Part shown: piece after piece, positions 1 through 12,647 of the stretch
Layout of the letters: every line of letters starts with the position of its first letter
Numbering within the stretch: the stretch's first letter is position 1
DNA from: Sclerotinia nivalis
Taxonomy: Eukaryota; Ascomycota; Leotiomycetes; Helotiales; Sclerotiniaceae
Assembly (NCBI GenBank): GCA_029531795.1
Contig: JAPEIS010000001.1
Location: 6,262,001 to 6,326,000, forward strand
Direction: 5' to 3'
DNA length: 64,000 nt
Made by a program: the position numbers and the translations under genes
The notes under the pieces: generated by a model
What the model was told of the DNA's origin: nothing
Database searches by the model: none
The model's input: the letters and a program-made list of their open reading frames with translations, nothing else

Positions 1-3000
1 CTGAAACAGAATAGCACTAGGTTGATGAATAGTAGCCAAGACGGCCTGTCCATTATCGGCCAACTTTCTCAAGAAAGAAACGATTGCCCATGAAGATTGT
101 GAATCCAAACCTGAGGTAGGCTCATCTAAGAAGAGTAATAGTGCAGGTTTAGCAGCTAACTCGACACCAATAGTCAAGAGCTTCCTTTGCTCCACGTTCA
201 ATCCTTCTCCTGGGACACCAACGACTGCTTCTGAGAAGTCTTCCATATTCAGCATCTTGATAACCTCTTCCACGAAATCAAACTTTTCTTTCTTGGAAAC
301 AGATTTTGGTTGACGTAGCATAGCCGAGAATCGAAGAGCTTCCCTAACAGTGGTGGTTTCGAGATGTAAATCTTGTTGTTGAACGTATCCGGTTTTTCGT
401 TGAAATGATTCGTCGAGAGGTTTTCCGCTAACCAACATATCACCGGTAATAACTCCCATAGAAACTCTCTGAGCGAGGACATCGAGTAATGTTGTTTTTC
501 CCGCACCAGAAACACCCATCAAAGCTGTTAAAGTTCCAGGCTTTACCCATCCGGATACATTATCGAGAAGTCTGCGAGGTTCGTTCTTAATCTTGATATC
601 GTAACACACATTTCTCCATGTAAATACGTCCGTTTGGGGTGCCAATGCCTGAACATCTCTTCCCTGTTTGTCTGAGTTAATCTCTTTGGCATCTGCACCA
701 GTGCTGACGTGTGCTTCCTCATCATTCTTTGCGGCTCGCTCGGCAGCTAGTAAATCCTCTGGTACATGTCCACGACGGAAGACCAAAACTTCAGCTTTAC
801 TGTCTGTAGAGGAGTTGTACTCGGTTGCAAGGAGATAGAAGGCTAAGAAGAAAATCATAAATGCAAACAAAAATCCCAAATTACGCCATATGTGGGAATA
901 AGAGTATTGAAACGCTGCTTGCATATAATCATCGCCACTGACAGTAGTGGAACCGACAACAGAACCAGCAACAGCACAAATAAAGGTATTGCCATCTTGA
1001 ACATAGCCGGGACCTGTAGGTACCAAAGTCGAGCAGGTAAATTCCTGTCCATGTAACTCATTGACGAATAAAGCCTCAAATGCATATGCAACTGGATTGA
1101 TCCATGAAATCCACTTGAACCAAGGATGCATCAGTGGTCTAGGGATAACAAAACCAGTATAGATGACAATTGCAAGTGTGGCTACACCAGCAATAGCCAG
1201 TGCTTGAGAAATCGTTTTCGTTGCTGCTGCAATACTACGGTATATTTGACTCATCTAAAATGGTTGTTAAAACTCGGAAAAATACACCACAGGCAGGAGA
1301 TACTTACAGTCAGGATGGCCACAAAATTAAACAAAAAGAAGATGAAGAATGCACCTGCCTCTCTTTTCAGACCCGCAAGAAAGTATAAAATAATGTTGAA
1401 ACCGGTTGCAATGGCGAATTTCACCGGTATATCGACAACGACACCAGCCAAAGCTTCAGTGAAAGGATGATAGAATGCGTAAGATGCTTGTTTTTCGACA
1501 ATCGGTCTTTGAGAATATAGATTATTGATTTCGGATATGGCAATCAGAGCGTTGAGCAATACGGCGAAGAAAAGAACACCTCCTTTTTGAAAGAAACTTG
1601 CTGTAGTACTCGGGGTATCATAGTAAATAGATCCGATGATCAAAGCCATGGCCATCTGACCTACGATTGTCGTAACCGTAGAAGTTTTGTCGTTCCATAA
1701 ACGTTGAACTGCTCGCTTTGCGCAATATTTCGTTTGCATCATGATGCTGACAGTGTATGGTGACTCGGGTCGTAGGTGATCAGCTTGCATACCCTTTCGA
1801 CTTGCTTTGAATTGTTCCAATGTTTTGCCTCCCATAGGGAACTCCTCTTCGTGTGATTTCACTTCTTTCATCATGTTCTTGAATATTTTCGAATCTTTGA
1901 AGTATTTCTCGAATTCCTCAGGGGTCCTAGGAACCTTTTTCTCGAAGCCTGGTCTCGCTTTACGTTCTGAAGTATTAGTGATTGAAGTCAAAAAGTCACC
2001 AGTGGTTTGACGACTAAACTGGGTCAGCATCATTCAACTAGATCCATTCATGGCACCTGTGTTTATCATTGCGTGCACTTACGGAGGACATTCCCAACCC
2101 ATATCCATAAAGTATTGTTTCGCTTGGTCGCAAGGTCCAAAATAAATTTGACGACCTTCATAAAGTACGATAGCCTTATCAAATTCATCATAAATCTGTT
2201 GACTAGCTTGATAAATGGCAACCAAGTGAGCTGAACCACAGAGGTTGGCAGTCATCCGTAAAGATTTCGTGAACTAGTTCTTAGATCAGCGATGTACCAG
2301 TATCCATTCCAGCACAAATTTACTTACCTCCAGAGCAGTTGCGGCATCCAAACCACGTGTAGCGTTATCCCATGCAGCAATTGGTGAGCCAGCTAAAGCC
2401 ATCTCGGCAATACTAACACGTTTTCTCTCACCTCCCGATACACCTCGTACGAAATCATTACCAACTTTAGTATTGTGCGTGTGTGATAATCCATAGACAG
2501 CCATGACAACTTTAGTCATATGCTTTGCCCAAGCTTCACGAGTCATTCCATCAACCAGTCTTTGCTGTGGAGTACGTACACTCGCAGCAAATTCTAAAGT
2601 TTCTCCAACGGTCAAATGAGGGAAATGCTTGTCGACCTCTTGGTTGTACACTATTTCACCTCGGAATTGTTTAAGCATTTGCTTTTGCGTGATACCTATA
2701 CTTATTAGCATCATCCCACACCAACGAGTATATGAATATTACAAACCATTATAATGAATCTCTGATCCTTGCTTCATATCCAATCCATAAAGTTCTCCGG
2801 TTAGAGTTTTGAGGAGTGTGGAACAACCAGAACCAGGTCTTCCCAGAACAATCAACATCTCTCCTGATTTCAAAACACCATTAAAATCGTTCAAAATCGT
2901 CTTCTCCGGAGCTTTTGTAATAAATTCTCTAAATCGTAAAGGTGCCATGAACAGCGAACCAACATCCTTTTGTACATTGATTGCTGATCCAGAACCGCAT

Positions 3001-3520
3001 ACTTTAAGATTCTTGAATACAATTCCAGCACGTCGTTGGATAACTTGATTCTCATCCGTCAATCTCATCATCCTATATATTCATTAATATGTAGGCCAAT
3101 TCATGGACATGAGCAACCTTACATTTTCGTCCATTTATACACATCAAAATCTAGGGAGCTGGGATCCAAGGTTGAATCTCCCATCTTAACGCCATACAAA
3201 GTATCCTGTTTCTCCAATTCATGAGTCTTAGCTGTAGCGTTGGTAAAAGTTCGTCCTAATTGAGAATCTCCAAAACCTGAAGCTATCCTCTCCAATTCTT
3301 CTCGATCTCCTGCCCTTATTGATTCGAATTGTTTTTCTATAGCAGTTTCGTTGGTTGTGGTAGGCCGTAATGTTTCGTTAAAGTCTGCGGAGCCATCTGA
3401 GCTGGATGGTAATGATTGTTCGACCTCATTTTGAAATTGTGGTACAAATTCGGAATTGAGAATATTCTCTGAGCGTTCAGGGAAATAATCATGTCGTTCA
3501 GAATCCAAAGTAGAAGCCAT
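1..3520 (-). CDS. PDR-type (ABCG) multidrug ABC transporter, C-terminus off the window
   Basis: Plasma-membrane efflux pump of the fungal pleiotropic drug resistance family, which exports fungicides and plant or microbial toxins using ATP. Proposed exons (minus): 3520-3123, 3072-2747, 2695-2328, 2273-2083, 2013-1308 and 1254 to beyond base 1, giving 1081 visible residues. All five introns are 50-69 bp with GT-AG ends and keep the frame. The first nucleotide-binding domain has Walker [13 protein letters not shown], with the Cys in place of Lys that is usual for PDR, and signature VSGGERKR. A hydrophobic TMD1 and a cysteine-containing extracellular loop follow. The second nucleotide-binding domain has Walker [12 protein letters not shown], signature LNVEQRK and H-loop ATIHQPS, immediately before the window edge. 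TMD2 is therefore missing only because the window ends. The start is the first ATG of the N-terminal exon. The family call is secure; the exact orthologue and substrates are unknown. Confidence 0.93.
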
Positions 3521-4296
3521 ATCGAAATTTGACCACTGTGGTTGTTGGGTCGATGTGGGGGTGGAGGGGGTGGAGGGGGGAAGGTAATATTAATGTCGTC
3601 ACTGATAACGGACGATAGGGAGGGAGTATGAATAAAATAGAACAAAGAGAAGTCGAAAAACTAAATGTTCCCTTTCGACTTCAAAATAAATATATATATA
3701 AAAAAGAAAAGAAAACTTTGATGAAGTTAAGTAAAGTAAAGTTAGTTAATTATAAATATTAAGTTACAATCAAATTTCCCTTTTCTCATTGTCTTTCTTG
3801 ATTTTGGGGACAGCTACTTCTTTTGTATAAATAAATAAAAATAAACGCTCCTCAGTTCGCCGTTGAACGACCGCCGAGTAAATGGCGCTTGCTTCTCATT
3901 GGCCTCAAATCTAATGATGGAAGCCCATGAAAACAATTTGCGGAAAATGTTGATGCCGGATTCTCCTATGTCCGTTTGTTTATGAAAGTTGTGCACCAAA
4001 TTCTAGGCATAAAATACGAATGCTAGATAAGATCTTACCGTTTTTACGTCAGGGATGAACTTTCGCCCGACAAAGGTGGGTATTCAAGTGCTGCGGATCT
4101 TTTACTAGGGATTTCCTGCTAGAAAAAGCTTGACACCCTGCGGGAGTTGATGGGGATGAATAAACTCGGGGCACTCAGCGTAAGGTGCTTTATATGCATA
4201 GATGCGAACCTCACATCTGAGCATCTTTCTTACACTAAGGGTATGAGCGAGGTGAGAAAAGAAGTCTATCATAGACTACCCTAATAAGTTCTGCGA

Positions 4297-4313
4297 TACA
4301 CACACACACAGTC

Positions 4314-4344
<31 letters not shown>

Positions 4345-4352
4345 CTCTCTTC
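4297..4352. repeat. Compound (AC)n-(CT)n microsatellite
   Basis: A run of AC dinucleotides passes directly into CT dinucleotides, broken twice by CTTT. It sits about 800 bp upstream of the ABC transporter start. Confidence 0.9.
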
Positions 4353-5741
4353 AAAATAGTGAAAACGGTTGAAAATCTTTCATAATCCTAACTTCATTAT
4401 TTTTCATACCAAAGTTACATTAACCCTAACATCATCCGGGATACAAATTGACTTGGAGTTGAACCATGCATGGAAAGGGAGAGAGGAGTCAGGGGTACCG
4501 CCGCCGTAGTCATTCCGACTCTTGGTCCGCCGCCTCGGTGGAAATGACAAATAAAGATAATAAAATAGATTACGGATTATTGTTGTTTGGCGGAGTTAAA
4601 AGATCTACACATGGGTATTAGTGGGAATCGGGAAGAGGATGATGTGAATCAACCCCTAACTGAACCTCGCCTGCCTGCGCGTCCTCAATGGTGGATCTAC
4701 AACACATTATGGCTCATCGCGGTGTTAGCAATCATAATCATAAATACCATCTAATCCACATAACTCAGCTTCTAATTAACCACATTCAGCTCTAGTTTTC
4801 TCGGTTCCAATCAAAATACTATACTCCCTCCCCTATAACAAGACTATCCACTTTTATCCATTCTTCCAATTATATATGGAGTAAACCTTTCTACTTCGCC
4901 AACTGGGCCGAATTAAGTTAATCAGATAAGACGTTAAGTGGTTTAGCATCATGACGAAATATTGAAACTTTAATTCGATTTTCTCTTTCTCCTTTATGTT
5001 GTTATCCGAATCTCCGTCTTCTCCATTCTCCGTGCTCCATTCTCCCATCCTCGTCCTTCATTTCTCGTCTTCCATTCTCCGCCTTGAATGATATTCGGAT
5101 GCAGGTTGATTCATTCCATCCGGACCACTTTAATTTGTTCCAGAACCCATAGACTTGGCTTCTTTTCTATGTTATGCATCAAATCATAGCACTCATGCAT
5201 AAAGTTACACAAATATTTGAAAAGTTCGATAGGGCTGAGTCCCGACAACAGTAACACAACTGCATGGATGGCACATTGATGAAGCCAAGGATGATGATTA
5301 ATCTGCCGATTATATAAATAAGGAGAGCTTATGTATAGGAACTTTAGCTATTGATTTGAGTGAATGAATGCATCGATCGCCGAGCCTTCAGAAAGATCGA
5401 GATTCTTTCTTTTCAACAACCATCAGCCACCTACATCTGCCCAGGCGTGGACACAAACGCGAACCAAGACACTATCGGTTATCTACAACCTTAAGTCATT
5501 CAGTTCGCAATTGAGGATTTCTTTATCACGTCCTTCCTTCCATGTTTTTCCACAAGATTGATGGTTTAAAGTTACAGTTATTTGCTACCTTTCATTCATT
5601 GATCGTTCTCAAGGAATTAGTCGAGTTCGAAATGTCAGAATAGAATCATTTCCTTCATGAGGTAAGCGATATCACATCTTGAGCTATGTGTCAATGGTCA
5701 CCATTGATTTGCGTTGTTCTTTTCTCAACAATTGTGACACG

Positions 5742-5786
5742 AAATTCGAGTATCACAAATTCGAGTATCACAAATTCGAGTATCAC
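5742..5786. repeat. 15-bp tandem repeat, three perfect copies
   Basis: The unit AAATTCGAGTATCAC occurs three times head to tail and is followed by a CACGTGAT sequence. The function is unknown. Confidence 0.9.
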
Positions 5787-6205
5787 ACGTGATAATATAG
5801 TCACATGACCTTATTACTTCCATAATAACATGAATTCTAGGGACTCTGGTGAGGCAGGTTATTGTGATGACGACAGTGGAGCACGATGGAGATGAGAATC
5901 AAATCAAAAATGAAGAATCAGCGAAAAGGATCAATACAATTGCAATCACAATGCTACAATTGCTTTTGAAATGACAATATCAATGCATTGAGTTCCGAAA
6001 CAAGGATTTCCCTTGAAAAGCCGAGCGTCGTGTTCACCGTGTATCATGTTGCTTGTACAACAGCATGAAACTCCATTTCATGTATTCTATCACAAAAAAA
6101 ACCAAAAAAAAACATAATCAGAGGAAAATGCTTCATTCTTCCTTTTCCGAATATTTTGCTTCCTTTCTATAGCTCATCTCTGATAAGTGAATTGAGACCC
6201 AAAAG

Positions 6206-7815
6206 ATGGTCAACCAAGTATATTATGAACTCCCAGCGGAGCCCATAGAATTTCCAGTCAAGCCTTATACTCAGTCACAACAACAACAACAACAACAACA
6301 ACAATCACCTTCGTTACCTCCCAGAAATCCTTCTGCTCCATCATCTGAAAATGAAGAATCGACAATTCGAGGTGTTCCGGGAGATAATCCATCTACAACA
6401 CCTCTATCATTATTCATACGAAGATCTAAATCGAATCTCTTAAGTCAATCTTCAGAAAATGCCACCACTAATACTACGCACACAACTCCCCCTAATCGGC
6501 CCAACATTTCCACAGCCGAATCCTACGAAACCGACACTTCCGATAACCCACCACCCCTTCCCGGTGACAGACCGAACCCAAACATTCCTAGCGGCCCGTC
6601 ACTCCCACCCCGAAGAATCTCTCAGTACAATCCAAATGAAATACACTTTACTCGAGATTCCCACCGAGTAATCGCATATCTCATACCGCTTCCTAAACCC
6701 ATGAATGTTTCGGATGCCGAATTTCCTCAAGTTTGTAGCTATTTTAATCCCACATCAGCATTCCACTAATAATCACCTAGCGATATCTAATGTACACACC
6801 ACCTGCAGCTCATCTTCTCAAGCCAGCTGAAGGAATCAAAGAAGGGAGACGTCATAAGGGGAAACGGGTTTGGCAGCGCGAAGTAAGTTAACTTCATTTC
6901 GCGGAACTATCTTTGATCACATGACCAATAGCTAACCATACTCTAATTATAAGGTCAAAAAGGCCAAAACTTATGATGGTAAAACAATGAGTTTCAAAGG
7001 GCTCCATAGTAAAACTACTCGAGGTGTACTTTGGGGAATTAACTCCATCAAAAATACAGACATAACATTTCTTAACCGAGTTCCTCGAAAAGGTACTTCC
7101 TCCATCATTCCACCTTCCCCTAAACCCTAAACTAACCCTTCGCTCAGAAATCGAAGAACTCCACATCATCTACCCGTCAAGCATCCCTCATTCCCCCGTC
7201 GATCTCCGCACCCAATTCCTCTCCCAACTAACCCGCACCAAAACCCGCGCAAAAAAGCACGCCGCAATATCCACCCTCCTCCTCCTCCCCACCCTCCTAA
7301 TCGACACCTTCGCCGCGGTCATCTGGCCCTTCGGCGGTCTCTTCGAAGTAGACGCCATATGGGCCTTCACCTCTATTCGAGGCTACCTCGTATCGCGCTC
7401 CATCACCAAACGACTGAAATCTCAAGACACGATCCACGACCACGAACAAATGCGCATCCAAGATCGGGAATTATATCTCCGGTTTCAAAAAAGCGAAGAA
7501 GTGGGGATACTAGAGAGATACGTGAAGGAATTATGTCATAAGCGTAATCCGGCACGATTCGAGAGTGCGGGGGTCCCGCCGACGGATACGGAGGTTTTGA
7601 GGGCCATGGGTTGGGAACCGGATTTGAGGGGGAGGGTTAAGAGTGGTGTGAGAGGTGGTATGCCGGTGGGCGGTGTGAGGGATTGGGATGATGAGAGGTG
7701 GCAGGAGAGGGAGACGAAGGAGGATTTACTGGGTGTGTTGGGGAAGGGGGCGAAGAGTTGGGATGGATGGTGTAAGAAATGGGAGAAAAATCCGAAGAAG
7801 GCGGAGAGGAAGTGA
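6206..7815 (+). CDS. Putative mitochondrial K+/H+ exchange-related protein (YDL183C-like)
   Basis: Proposed exons 6206-6730, 6781-6882, 6954-7092 and 7148-7815 encode 477 aa; all introns are GT-AG and frame-keeping. The N-terminus is low-complexity, with a polyglutamine run encoded by CAA repeats (about residues 27-35) and many Pro/Ser residues. The conserved-looking part begins about residue 155 (VIAYLIPLPKP), carries many basic residues, and contains a hydrophobic helix around ISTLLLLPTLLIDTF followed by VIWPFGGLFEVDA. The tail is charged. This arrangement reminds me of the fungal mitochondrial K+/H+ exchange-related family (yeast YDL183C), inner-membrane proteins linked to potassium/proton exchange. 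No obvious cleavable presequence can be picked out from the polar N-terminus. The gene structure is well supported; the family call is from memory of its motif and moderate. Confidence 0.75.
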
Positions 7816-10514
7816 TGTGTACTGGGGGGGGAAAGTTCAGCGGATGAATTTTAGCGGGATGTAATATGAATCTATGTACGCATATGTAGCGGCGTGAAGG
7901 TTTAAATGTGGTGTTGAGGGTAATCTAATTACGTTTGATTGTTGGGGAAATATTTCACTATTGGATTTCAATCCAACAGGTCGACTTTTATTCAATGAAT
8001 CCAGATAGGTAATTTATCTTTATGAGAAATAATATCTATATATTGGGACGAAGGGTGAGAAGGTGAATCTCCTATGTAGCCCACTCAATCACTCAATCAC
8101 TCACCCACGAACTAACACCACAAACAAACTCACAGTCCCCAATCCCCCTCCCGCACCACCGTTAAAGAAAATATCTAAAACCCCCCTAACTCATCCATCT
8201 ATCAAACCCTACCAATCCAAAAGAAACCCAAACGCAGCCCAAAAGAAAGAAAGCAGGGGAAAAAAAGGGAAAAATATCGATCTCATTATAGTTTAAAGAC
8301 AATATATCGCGTATCACGTGCAATTTCTAGAATTTTGGCTTTTGGGATTAGGAGATTTTTTTATATCTGTAATTTTTGAGGAGAGTTGAAAGAAAAAGGT
8401 AAATATATATATATAATTAATTGAGGGTTGATGTCTAGATGTATAGATATATGAATAATCTATACCTTTCTGAATATAAAACTCGATGATTTAGATGAAT
8501 ATAATATATATAACAAAACGTAATAAAATAAAAGATCTAAACATTCTACTCTAGTATCAATCCCAACCAACTCAAAACTTACAAGAACCGAAAATAAATA
8601 GATGGTAGATGTGTTAGAGTCACATATGGCAAAGAATCGGCTATAGGGTTTGGATGGTAGAAAACTTTGCATTGTCCTTTCTAATTCTACCGAAGGTTCC
8701 TGTCTATATAGGTTCGAATTCTTCGATCTAGTGTGAAATTCCTTTGATATCGTATCGGCCCGCTTTCGGCTAGCCTACATTCCGTATTCGAGGATCGTAA
8801 CAAGATGGTAGATAGTAGATACGTTTCAATTTGTATCTATCTATCTGTCTATCTGTATATATGAATTTTTGGGAAATTGATAATAGATATTACTATAAAG
8901 AAGCAACAAAAGATAAAATAAATAATATAATTTTATAATCAACTTATAAAAAAGTTCATAGAAAAATAGAGAGGTCTCCGCGCAAAAGGAATGAGGAGGA
9001 TGAGATTGTAGATAGATGATGAAGAAGCCGAATAAAGATAAAGTGATTGGGAAACTCAAGGCTGCCCTTACAACCATGGTTCATTGCAGCATTCAGTAGT
9101 CCACGATGAAGATCAGCGCGATGAACATGCCTATTTCTTCTTAGTCCAATTGTACGACCATGAGGATGGATTACCTGAACCGAGGAGGATGAAACAACTT
9201 TCCTGGCTCTTTTTATTCCACGGCGGGCCCTAGAGATTATGATGAAGAGTAATAGAAGTGATATATAGTATATAATGGAATTCGTATACACTGTATTTTA
9301 ATAGGGATGAGAATGAGAATGTTACGCCGCTACAATCTCCAATCACGTGGGAGTGATCGAAGGACTGATAGAAAAGGCCGTAATGGTTTCTACTAAGGGT
9401 CAAACAGGGGCTTGGTAAAATGAGGATATAAATGATCGTATTGTATGGTAACTATAGATAGTGTTTAAACTAATGATTGTTCTTGAGCACGAAGCTTTAT
9501 ATAAGGAAACTCATCCTGGTTATATAGATCTTCGTATTCTATAGCTCAATTGGATCAGTAGAGTTCTGTATTGATTTCACTGATCCATATTGGCTCTGTA
9601 TTGGCTCAGTATTTTTGGCAATGAGCTCGATTGAGCTAATCATGTGACTTTATACGAAGTGACTTAATAATATCAATCACTGATCACGGTAATAAATAAT
9701 CTAATATCAACACCAAAATTCTTCATGAATTTTGATCTGTTGATCTGTTGATCACTATAATAGTCAGGAAGCGAGGTCTCCGCAAAAGGGGAAAAATAAG
9801 AATAAGGCGATTGATGAAATATGAAATAAAAAGCTAAGATACCTAGTATAGACACCTAAATGCAAGTTCAATCAGACAAATTACAACAACAAGATCTCCT
9901 CAACAATTAACTGATGATTATCACCGCAAGGGGAGCGGAGCGGAGCCTCCGTATAGGGAGCGACGATGTTGTAGATGATTCATAGAATAGTAATAAAATC
10001 AACGAGGTAAAAATCAACAACACTAGCAATCTTCATTACAAGATCCAATCCCAACACTTGACGAAAACTCTCCCCAAAATTTCAAGAGTCCAGATGCATT
10101 GAAAAGATTTAGACCGCGATCAAACACTCGCTAGCCAGGGCAATTAATAATTATCTCAAGTACAGTAACTACGCCTTAAATCCAAGCGCCTTTCAACAAA
10201 TAGTACGCCTCGCTCTGGTAACTCCAATCAAAAACTCTGATATCGTTCAAGAAGCCGTAGGATAATTATCATGACCACTTACTTCCCGCACTAAAACACA
10301 TCTCTTTCCAAACCTCGCACGCGACATTCTCATTCCCCATCCTTCTTGTATGTTTGTGTTACTACTATATATAAAATAGAGTGCCTGGCGAGAGATAATT
10401 TGGTATTGATATATTAAGGCTCCCCCTCCAACCACGGGTATGCTCTACATGAAAGAAAATTTTCCACGAAAGAGACCTTGTGCCAACCCGAAGATTCCAG
10501 ATTATGAGGTCCCT
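7816..10514. other. AT-rich intergenic region
   Basis: No gene could be supported. It contains (TATC)n-type microsatellite sequence near 8835-8862 and two copies of a short motif, GAGGTCTCCG followed by CAAAAGG (8971-8989 and 9773-9789). Around 9540-9650 there are several imperfect GATCAGT/CTGTATTGG repeats. Short ORFs on both strands are hydrophobic reads of AT-rich DNA. Confidence 0.55.
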
Positions 10515-10682
10515 CTACTGTAACTCTTTATGTGGCATTTCATCAGCGAGCGAAACGGGCGCACCACCAGAAACAGGATAGTTGACGGTATGGGAGAGAG
10601 CGGCGGCATGTGTGGAGAGGGCGAGGAGAGCGATAGCGAAGATAACCCGGAGGGAGTGGGAAGTAGTGTTTAGGAATTGCAT
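10515..10682 (-). CDS. Small putative secreted peptide (55 aa)
   Basis: A single-exon ORF starting at an ATG in a good context (CAAAATG). Residues 1-28 form a classic signal peptide: a short polar start, a basic residue, the hydrophobic core VIFAIALLALS, then small residues (THAAA) suited to signal-peptidase cleavage. The mature peptide would be about 27 residues, without cysteines, rich in Ser/Pro/Ala. A TATA-like AT-rich stretch lies about 45-55 bp upstream of the start. Such peptides are common orphan secretome members in plant-associated fungi. It could be a chance ORF, or the first exon of a longer gene whose next exon I do not see. Confidence 0.42.
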   Translation of the reverse strand: MQFLNTTSHSLRVIFAIALLALSTHAAALSHTVNYPVSGGAPVSLADEMPHKELQ

Positions 10683-11210
10683 TTTGGATTGGGTGATTGT
10701 GGTGAGGCCTGGTGTTAAATTAGCTAAATATATTTTGACAGGGGGGGGAATATGCATACTTTTTGATAGCGGCGTTATGAATTAGGACTTCAGAATTTCG
10801 TTCAAGGATTGCCTTGCGATTTTTGTACGTGAAAGAATGGGTAATATCCTTTCCATCTTGTTGGGAGTGAACGAGTATTTATATCTCTTCGATTCTAGGA
10901 CCGCTCCACCTCGTGAAAGCAGGTAATGAAACATAGCAATTAAACATGGCCTGGATGGTTTTACAAATTAACTTTTTCTGGTAGAGAGGGGCATTTATTA
11001 ATGTTCCTCCGTCGTCCGTGAAAATTGCACATATCACGGCTTTCTCCTTACATTCCATTGATCAATTCTGTTGTGAAGAGGTAACACTGTAAGTAATGCG
11101 TGGCATGCTCCCCGCAGGGAGATCCACGTGCAAACTAGGGGTAGGATTGGCTAGAAGTTATGTTAAAGCATAATAATCGGCAACTCATAAACGGCCGACT
11201 ACTTTCCAGT

Positions 11211-11463
11211 GGGGGAAAGCGAATGTCCCGCTAGCTATAATGTATGAATAATTTGATCAATTTTCGAATTAATGTGAAGTTTCTTGTATAATTGATTTCA
11301 ATTTGATAACAATGAAAAATTTATTATATTAACTTGAAAATTCATAGTTGTGTACCAAAAATAAGATTTTTCTACAACAATTTAAGGATTTTAATGTCTT
11401 TGATATGTTTTATACCAAGATCGGTAGAGGGACAATTCGCTTCCCGGGGACATTCGCTTTCCC
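11211..11463. mobile_element. MITE-like element with terminal inverted repeats
   Basis: The left end GGGGAAAGCGAATGTCCC (within 11211-11230) is matched in reverse complement by GGGACATTCGCTTTCCC at 11447-11463. Just inside the right end lies a second, slightly diverged copy of the same motif (GGGACAATTCGCTTCCC, 11429-11445). The interior of about 200 bp is strongly AT-rich and non-coding. Short length, inverted ends and no ORF fit a miniature inverted-repeat element. The left flank begins CAGTGGGGG, like many Tc1/pogo ends, but no clear TA target duplication is visible, so family and exact borders are uncertain. Confidence 0.55.
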
Positions 11464-12267
11464 TCATTAGGAACTAGTCAGCCGTCTGTAAAAGCCAATT
11501 ATCAATATAAGCTTTTGATCTAGCTCTCTTTATATATAAGCTTTTTTTTAAGGTTCGCGGGCCGAACCCGATTCAATTGAGATTGGCTAAAAAGGAAGAT
11601 TGATTTGGTGAACACTTTCTTCTAAGACTTTCTGTTTTATCAGTATCGAAGGAAATAGTTGTACAACTTTATGAGATTTTATATGTATTGATTGGTTGAG
11701 GATTCCCATATAAAATGAAGCAATAGTCACGGAAGTTATTGTGATTCCGTGCCCTTGTTTATAATCATGCTCTGCTTTTCCAAAAGCCCAACCCCAACTA
11801 GGGGATCTGATTAAACCATAAAATACATAAGGCTGTACGTCCCAAGGGAGGAACAGTGCAAACTTGCACTCCTATCACCACAGCATTTATAAATTCATTC
11901 ATTGCAGCTAAACAAATATAAACAATGTTCGGAGTGAATGGAGAGAATTCACACTTTCCGAATCAAAACCTTCACTTGTGGTAAATGGGGTTGTGGTATT
12001 GCTGAGGTTAAGATTGGACGTGTAGTGTACCAAAATAGCAAAACGTGCATCTGCAGAACGAGTATGGCTCAACCTCTACACCTTTCCTTCTTCTCCAACC
12101 TATCATGGGCCTCTTCAAAACCTCTACTTGAGGGCCACCGTAAACAAATTTGCAAAACAGGTGAAGTATTGTATTCACTTGAACTAATTTTTTCGTAGTA
12201 CTTGAGGAAATTGAATACCGCGCTGGAGAGAGGCTCATTAAAATGGCGTTGGCTTGTATGTGCAACT

Positions 12268-12365
12268 ACATTTTCGAAATGGATGGCGCAGGTCTTTCGT
12301 TGAAGCGGGCTTGGTCAATAACTATACCACATTTTCGAGATTGATGGCGCAGTTTTCTGGTTGAA
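12268..12365. repeat. Imperfect 37-bp direct repeat
   Basis: Two copies (12268-12304 and 12329-12365) share ACATTTTCGA, TTGATGGCGCAG-like and TTGAA blocks and are spaced 61 bp start to start. They lie about 280 bp upstream of the secreted-protein locus at 12648. Confidence 0.7.
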
Positions 12366-12647
12366 CATTCACTGGTATGGTACGTTCCTGGAGCCCAAGC
12401 CTCCTTCGACGTCCATAAAGGTTGCCCTTTTCTTTCCCAGAAATACAACTGTCCACCAACACACCAACACACTTAGATTCTCCAAACAAACATACACCAC
12501 TTCCACATACACTCCACAATTCTCCTTTACCTCAATAGGTATACACAGACAAAGTAAGTAGAAATAAACGCTTTTCGGGGGAGGCCAAAACTAACCCTAC
12601 CTCAGCCGAGTCACAAATCATATCCAAACACCTTCCACCAACTCAAC

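Larger units (their letters stand above)
3521..6205. other. Intergenic region with simple repeats
   Basis: No convincing gene. It contains the upstream region of the ABC transporter. This includes a G-rich run near 3555-3582, an (AC)n tract at 4297-4310 running directly into a (CT)n tract at 4311-4352, and a 15-bp tandem repeat at 5742-5786. A 65-codon ORF at 5364-5561 lies about 45 bp after a TATATAAATA sequence (5311-5320), but its peptide has no recognisable features and I do not call it. Confidence 0.6.
10683..12647. other. AT-rich intergenic region with mobile-element traces
   Basis: No gene could be supported. It contains the MITE-like element at 11211-11463 and an imperfect 37-bp direct repeat at 12268-12365. 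A few ORFs of 60-90 codons on both strands overlap each other and show no protein-like features. Confidence 0.55.

Noticed and set aside
5364..5561. 65-codon ORF downstream of a TATA-like sequence
   Set aside because: No signal peptide, domain or splice extension; the TATA alone is not enough in AT-rich DNA.
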